Source: CAZOHN01 sp964579325 (GTDB lineage Bacteria; Pseudomonadota; Alphaproteobacteria; Rhodobacterales; Rhodobacteraceae). From it: 16,913 nt of DNA. Under the pieces are notes generated by a model that saw only the letters and a list, made by a program, of their open reading frames with translations, made no database searches and had not been told where the DNA came from. Each line of letters opens with the position of its first letter. Positions within the stretch are counted from its first letter, which is position 1. The translations under genes were made by a program, and so were the position numbers. Positions 13,754-16,913 of this stretch are shown in pieces. The stretch lies in assembly GCA_964579325.1 (NCBI GenBank), contig CAZOHN010000062.1:1-16913 (forward strand), in the 5' to 3' direction.

Positions 13754-14725
13754 TCAGCCGCCGATATCGGCGAGCAGCTTGGTGTGGACGTCCATCTGCA
13801 GTTGCCAGTAGGCGCGCTGCTCGTCGGCATTCATCCACAGCGGAGACATCGCCTCGGCCTCGAGGTAGCCCTGCCACTCTTCCGAGTTGTAGATCTCGGT
13901 GAACAGGTTCTGGTAGTACTCCGCAGCTTCGGCCGACATGCCCGGCGCGCCGACGACGGCCCGCTGGTTGTAGTAGCTGAAGTCGTGGCCCTTCTCCTTG
14001 AGCGTCGGGATGCCCTCGTAGATCGGCATCTGCTCGTCCGAGAAGACCAGAAGCGGCCGGACGTCGCCCGACTGGAAGAAGCCGCGGGCTTCTGCCGGGT
14101 TGTTCACGGTCGCCTGGATCTGCTGGCCGGCAAGGGCCGCTGCCACCGCACCGCCGCCATCGAACGGGATGTACTTGGAGTTGATCCCGAAGGCGTTGTT
14201 GACGTAGGCGAAGACGATGCTGTCTTCCTGGCCCGTGCCGGTGCCGCCGGTGATGTATTCACCGTTGGCCGCCTTGACCGCGTCCACCCACTGCTCGAAC
14301 GTCTCGATCCCGCTGTCCTTGTGGACCCAGAGTGCGAAGGGGTCGACGCCCATCATCGCGATCGGGGTGAAGGTCTGGATGTCGACGCCGAGATCGGGCT
14401 GGCGGATCGGCGTCGAGAAGAACGAGTTCAGCGTGACGAGGATCGTGTGATCGGGATCATTGGTCGTGTTGAGCCAGATCAGCGCCTCGGCACCCGAACC
14501 GCCGCCCTTGTTGTTGGGGATCAGCGGACGGCTGGTGAGGCCCTTCTTTTCCGCCACCGACTGGATGAAGCGGGCGATCTGGTCGGCGCCGCCGCCGGGA
14601 CCCGCCATGATCACGAAGTCGATCGGCTTGCGCGGCTCCCAGGCGAGCGCCGAGGTAGCCATCCCGGTGATGCCCACGGCGGTCGCCATGGTCAGTCCGA
14701 GGAAGTTGCGCTTTGAAAGTTTCAT
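13754..14725 (-). CDS. tctC: Tripartite tricarboxylate transporter, periplasmic solute-binding protein TctC (Bug family)
   Basis: 323 residues, usual for Bug proteins. Signal peptide MKLSKRNFLGLTMATAVGIT to about residue 28 (ATSALA); SKRNFLG is somewhat Tat-like but has Lys-Arg, so the export route is open. Mature domain shows the family blocks KPIDFVIMAGPGGGADQIAR (33–52), PNNKGGGSGAEAL (70–82), VDPFALWVHKDSG and YIPFDGGGAVAAALAGQQI. The pocket follows the Venus-flytrap pattern in which two loops and water hold a carboxylate; the exact solute is unknown. GGGAGG lies 6 bases before the ATG. First gene of tctCBA, 33 bases ahead of tctB, and 123 bases after the universal stress gene. Confidence 0.95.
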   Translation of the reverse strand: MKLSKRNFLGLTMATAVGITGMATSALAWEPRKPIDFVIMAGPGGGADQIARFIQSVAEKKGLTSRPLIPNNKGGGSGAEALIWLNTTNDPDHTILVTLNSFFSTPIRQPDLGVDIQTFTPIAMMGVDPFALWVHKDSGIETFEQWVDAVKAANGEYITGGTGTGQEDSIVFAYVNNAFGINSKYIPFDGGGAVAAALAGQQIQATVNNPAEARGFFQSGDVRPLLVFSDEQMPIYEGIPTLKEKGHDFSYYNQRAVVGAPGMSAEAAEYYQNLFTEIYNSEEWQGYLEAEAMSPLWMNADEQRAYWQLQMDVHTKLLADIGG

Positions 14726-14764
14726 TGTAGTCCTCCCGTTTGAACAGATGTTTCGTCGTGTCGA

Positions 14765-14800
14765 GGCGCCTATTATGGTGCCATTCTTGCCCGTGGCCAG
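14765..14800 (-). promoter_or_regulatory. Possible tctC promoter/operator region
   Basis: On the minus strand CATAAT (14777–14772) could be a -10 box, with TGGCCA (14799–14794) as a poor -35 at 16 bases. The -10 sits in the loop of GGCACC-ATAATA-GGCGCC (14782–14765), a 6-bp inverted pair with one mismatch in DNA. The evidence is thin. Confidence 0.25.
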
Positions 14801-14848
14801 CCCCCGACGGTCGTCCTTCGTTCCCTTCGTGTCTGTCGAACCTCTCTC

Positions 14849-15703
14849 CTAGTGAACCATGACAACCGGAATGTCGGCGTCGTCGACGACCGTCTGCGTG
14901 TTGCCCCCGAAGAGGGTCTCGCGTTCGTGGCTGTCGCCGTAGGCGCCCATGACAAGCATCGTTGCGCCCGCCGCCTTCGTCTCGGACAGCAGCGCGGCGC
15001 CCGGATTCTTCGCCGAGAAGCGCCGCACTTCGGCCGTGATGTTCCGCAGTGCAAGGTATTCCACGAGGTCTTCCGTCGTCGCCCCGTGCGGCTCGGCGCC
15101 GGTCCCCGCAAGGATCGTTACCTTTGTCGCCCTGGCGATCAGGTCCATCGCCAGCGCCACGGCCCGACCCGCTTCCATCGAGCCGTTCCAGCCCAGGGTG
15201 AGGTTCGCGCCGAGATCCTCGGGGATCGAGTCCGCCTGCGGGCACATCATAACGGGCCGTCCGGTCCGGAACAGCGCCGCCTTGAGCGAGTTCGAGCCGA
15301 TGTTGCGGTCGCGGTCGGGCTTGGGCACGGCGATCAGGTCCGCCAGCCGCCCGTGGCTCTTGATGACATCGACCATGCGGCCCTGTTGCTCCACGAACGA
15401 CACCGTGGCGGTGCCGCCGTGGGGCGGATCGGTCTCGCTCAGGCCGAGTTTTGCGGCGAGCGCGTGCAGTTCACCCCGAAGTCCCTTCTCCACCTCGTCG
15501 GCGAGAATCTGGGTCTGCTTGAGGAGCTGGTCGCGCACGAACGACGGCAGGGGCACGCCGAAGGGCATCAGGTCTTCGGGCCGCGCGCGGCAGTGCGCGA
15601 CCTCGACGTGCGAGCCGAAGCGATGGGCCAGCGCGGCGGCGTGGGCAAGGACGTTGTCGCCCTTGCCGTCGCCCCTTACCGGTACGAGGATCTTGTCAAG
15701 CAC
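14849..15703 (-). CDS. Universal stress protein, tandem UspA domains
   Basis: 284 residues, two UspA-like halves. The first starts LDKILVPVRGDGKGDNVLAHA; the second starts near NLTLGWNGSMEAGRAVALA (about 168–186). The second carries the nucleotide loop GAYGDSHERETLFGGNTQTV, matching G-x2-G-x9-G though with Gly-Asn in place of the usual Gly-Ser/Thr, so ATP binding is likely but not certain. The start is GTG at 15703, supported by GGGAGG 5 bases upstream. It follows fhs after 32 bases and precedes tctC; USPs often stand beside transporters in this group. A cytoplasmic stress or energy-sensing role is a family statement only. Confidence 0.9.
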   Translation of the reverse strand: MLDKILVPVRGDGKGDNVLAHAAALAHRFGSHVEVAHCRARPEDLMPFGVPLPSFVRDQLLKQTQILADEVEKGLRGELHALAAKLGLSETDPPHGGTATVSFVEQQGRMVDVIKSHGRLADLIAVPKPDRDRNIGSNSLKAALFRTGRPVMMCPQADSIPEDLGANLTLGWNGSMEAGRAVALAMDLIARATKVTILAGTGAEPHGATTEDLVEYLALRNITAEVRRFSAKNPGAALLSETKAAGATMLVMGAYGDSHERETLFGGNTQTVVDDADIPVVMVH

Positions 15704-15735
15704 GATGCCCTCCCAGGTTGCGCGCGGCCCTCACG

Positions 15736-16913
15736 TCAGAACAGCCCGACGATCTGACCGGCCTCGTTGATGCGGATGGTTTCCGCGCTCGGCACCTTCG
15801 GCAAGCCCGGCATCGTCATGATCTCTCCGCAGATCACCACGATGAACCCGGCCCCGGCCGAGAGCCGCACTTCGCGCACCGGAAGCGTGTGACCGGTGGG
15901 CGCGCCGCGCATGTTCGGATCGGTGGTGAAGGAATACTGGGTCTTTGCCATGCAGATCGGCAGGCTGCCATAGCCCGCCGCTTCCCAGCCCTTGAGCTGA
16001 TCGCGGATCGACTTGTCCGCGATGACCTCGTCGGCCCGGTAGATTTCCTTGGCGATCGTCTCGATCTTCTCGAACAGCGGCATCTCGTCGGGGTAGAGCG
16101 TGCGGAAGTCGGCCGAGCCGCCCTCGCACAGCTCGACCACCTTGCGCGCCGTCTCGGCGATGCCGGCCCCGCCGTTCGCCCAGTGCGTGTTGAGGATCGC
16201 CTCGACACCCTTGCCGGCGCAGTAATCCTTGATCGCCTGCACTTCGGCGTCGGTGTCGGTGACGAAGTGGTTGATCCCCACCACCAGCGGCACGCCGAAC
16301 TTCTTGATGTTCTCGATGTGGCGCCCGAGGTTTGCGCAGCCCTTCTCGACCGCGGCGACGTTCTCGGCACCGAGGTCGGCCTTTGCGACGCCGCCATTCA
16401 TCTTCATGGCGCGGACCGTCGCGACCAGAACCACCGCGTCGGGCCTCAGACCCGCCTTGCGGCATTTGATGTCGAAGAACTTCTCGGCGCCGAGGTCGGC
16501 GCCGAAGCCGGCCTCCGTCACGACGTACTCGCCAAGCTTCAGCGCAGTGGTCGTCGCGATCACCGAGTTGCAGCCGTGAGCGATGTTGGCGAACGGGCCG
16601 CCATGCACGAAGGCGGGGTTGTTCTCGAGCGTCTGCACGAGGTTCGGTTGCATCGCGTCCTTGAGCAGGACCGCCATCGCGCCGTCTGCCTTGAGATCGC
16701 GGGCATAGACCGCGGACTTGTCGCGGCGGTAGCCCACGATGATGTCGCCCAGCCGCTTCTCGAGATCGGCGAGGTCCTTCGCCAGGCACAGGATCGCCAT
16801 GACTTCCGAAGCCACGGTGATGTCGAAGCCCGCCTCGCGCGGATAGCCGTTGGCCACGCCGCCGAGGTTGCAGACGATCTGGCGCAGCGCCCGGTCGTTC
16901 ATGTCCATCACCC
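15736..16913 (-). CDS. fhs: Formate–tetrahydrofolate ligase, N-terminus outside window
   Basis: ATP-dependent joining of formate to tetrahydrofolate, giving 10-formyl-THF for one-carbon metabolism. The visible 391 residues are the C-terminal two thirds or so of a family protein of about 555; the N-terminal ATP loop is off the right edge, and the first visible Met (16911) is internal. Signature blocks: MNDRALRQIVCNLGG, FDITVASEVMAILCLA, PNLVQTLENNPAFVHGGPFA followed by NIAHGCNS, TEAGFGADLGAEKF, and the C-terminus GAGFIVVICGEIMTMPGLP to GQIVGLF. No damage is seen. It runs 32 bases ahead of the universal stress gene and may share its transcript. In methylotrophs and marine alphaproteobacteria Fhs works in formate oxidation or serine/glycine use. 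Confidence 0.96.
   Translation of the reverse strand, partial: VMDMNDRALRQIVCNLGGVANGYPREAGFDITVASEVMAILCLAKDLADLEKRLGDIIVGYRRDKSAVYARDLKADGAMAVLLKDAMQPNLVQTLENNPAFVHGGPFANIAHGCNSVIATTTALKLGEYVVTEAGFGADLGAEKFFDIKCRKAGLRPDAVVLVATVRAMKMNGGVAKADLGAENVAAVEKGCANLGRHIENIKKFGVPLVVGINHFVTDTDAEVQAIKDYCAGKGVEAILNTHWANGGAGIAETARKVVELCEGGSADFRTLYPDEMPLFEKIETIAKEIYRADEVIADKSIRDQLKGWEAAGYGSLPICMAKTQYSFTTDPNMRGAPTGHTLPVREVRLSAGAGFIVVICGEIMTMPGLPKVPSAETIRINEAGQIVGLF

Noticed and set aside
12275..14716. 813-codon open frame on the plus strand
   Set aside because: Exactly antisense to tctA, tctB and tctC, which are plainly real; the translation is charged, low-complexity His/Arg/Asp/Glu sequence typical of mirrored GC-rich codons.
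1..16913. CRISPR arrays, insertion sequences, integrase, tRNA or phage genes
   Set aside because: Looked for on both strands; no spaced direct repeats, transposase motifs, terminal repeats or cloverleaf sequence seen.

Overview
This window looks like chromosomal DNA from a GC-rich alphaproteobacterium, most likely of the Rhodobacteraceae/Paracoccaceae type. The reasons are strong G/C at third codon positions, an OxyR next to katG, a TctABC solute system beside a universal stress protein, an lpxD–acyl carrier protein–ketosynthase run, and an L,D-transpeptidase beside a MepK-type hydrolase. I see no insertion sequence, phage gene, tRNA, rRNA or CRISPR array. It reads as ordinary host DNA with several well-defined regulatory regions.

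Envelope block, 1–5239. On the minus strand a YcbB-like L,D-transpeptidase is followed by lpxD, an 88-residue acyl carrier protein and a beta-ketoacyl-ACP synthase that runs off the left edge. Gaps are 8–37 bases, so this is probably one transcript joining peptidoglycan 3-3 crosslinking to lipid A acyl supply. On the other side of a 303-base gap with a 31-base inverted repeat lies the divergent mepK (YcbK/DUF882), whose family cuts the crosslinks the transpeptidase makes. A strong hairpin then precedes a small secreted protein of unknown role.

TetR/VOC block, 5283–6914. Two VOC-fold proteins and a TetR regulator form a tight minus-strand operon. Its promoter is readable: TTGAAA, 16 bases, TATTAT. 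The spacer is filled by a perfect palindrome, and a second palindrome abuts the -35 box. This is a very plausible self-repressed, inducible circuit with an unknown inducer.

Peroxide block, 6948–10335. katG (catalase-peroxidase) and oxyR (both redox cysteines present) are divergent. The katG leader is long. It holds a 36-codon ORF with a strong ribosome binding site and a terminator-like hairpin with a T-run inside that ORF, which suggests possible translation-linked attenuation. A 15-bp terminator closes katG, and a 10-bp hairpin with the oxyR stop codon in its loop separates oxyR from the convergent next gene.

Transport and C1 block, 10358–16913, all minus strand. A formate–tetrahydrofolate ligase (N-terminus outside the window), a universal stress protein, tctC-tctB-tctA and a ketopantoate-reductase-like dehydrogenase follow one another. 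The dehydrogenase has its own good promoter (TTGGCA, 17, TATATT), with an AT-rich cluster of TTGTAAAA repeats upstream. The transported solute cannot be read from sequence.

I did not find a clearly new multi-gene system. The best leads are the TetR double-operator circuit, the katG leader, the LdtD/MepK divergent pair and the lpxD–ACP–KS acyl-supply run.
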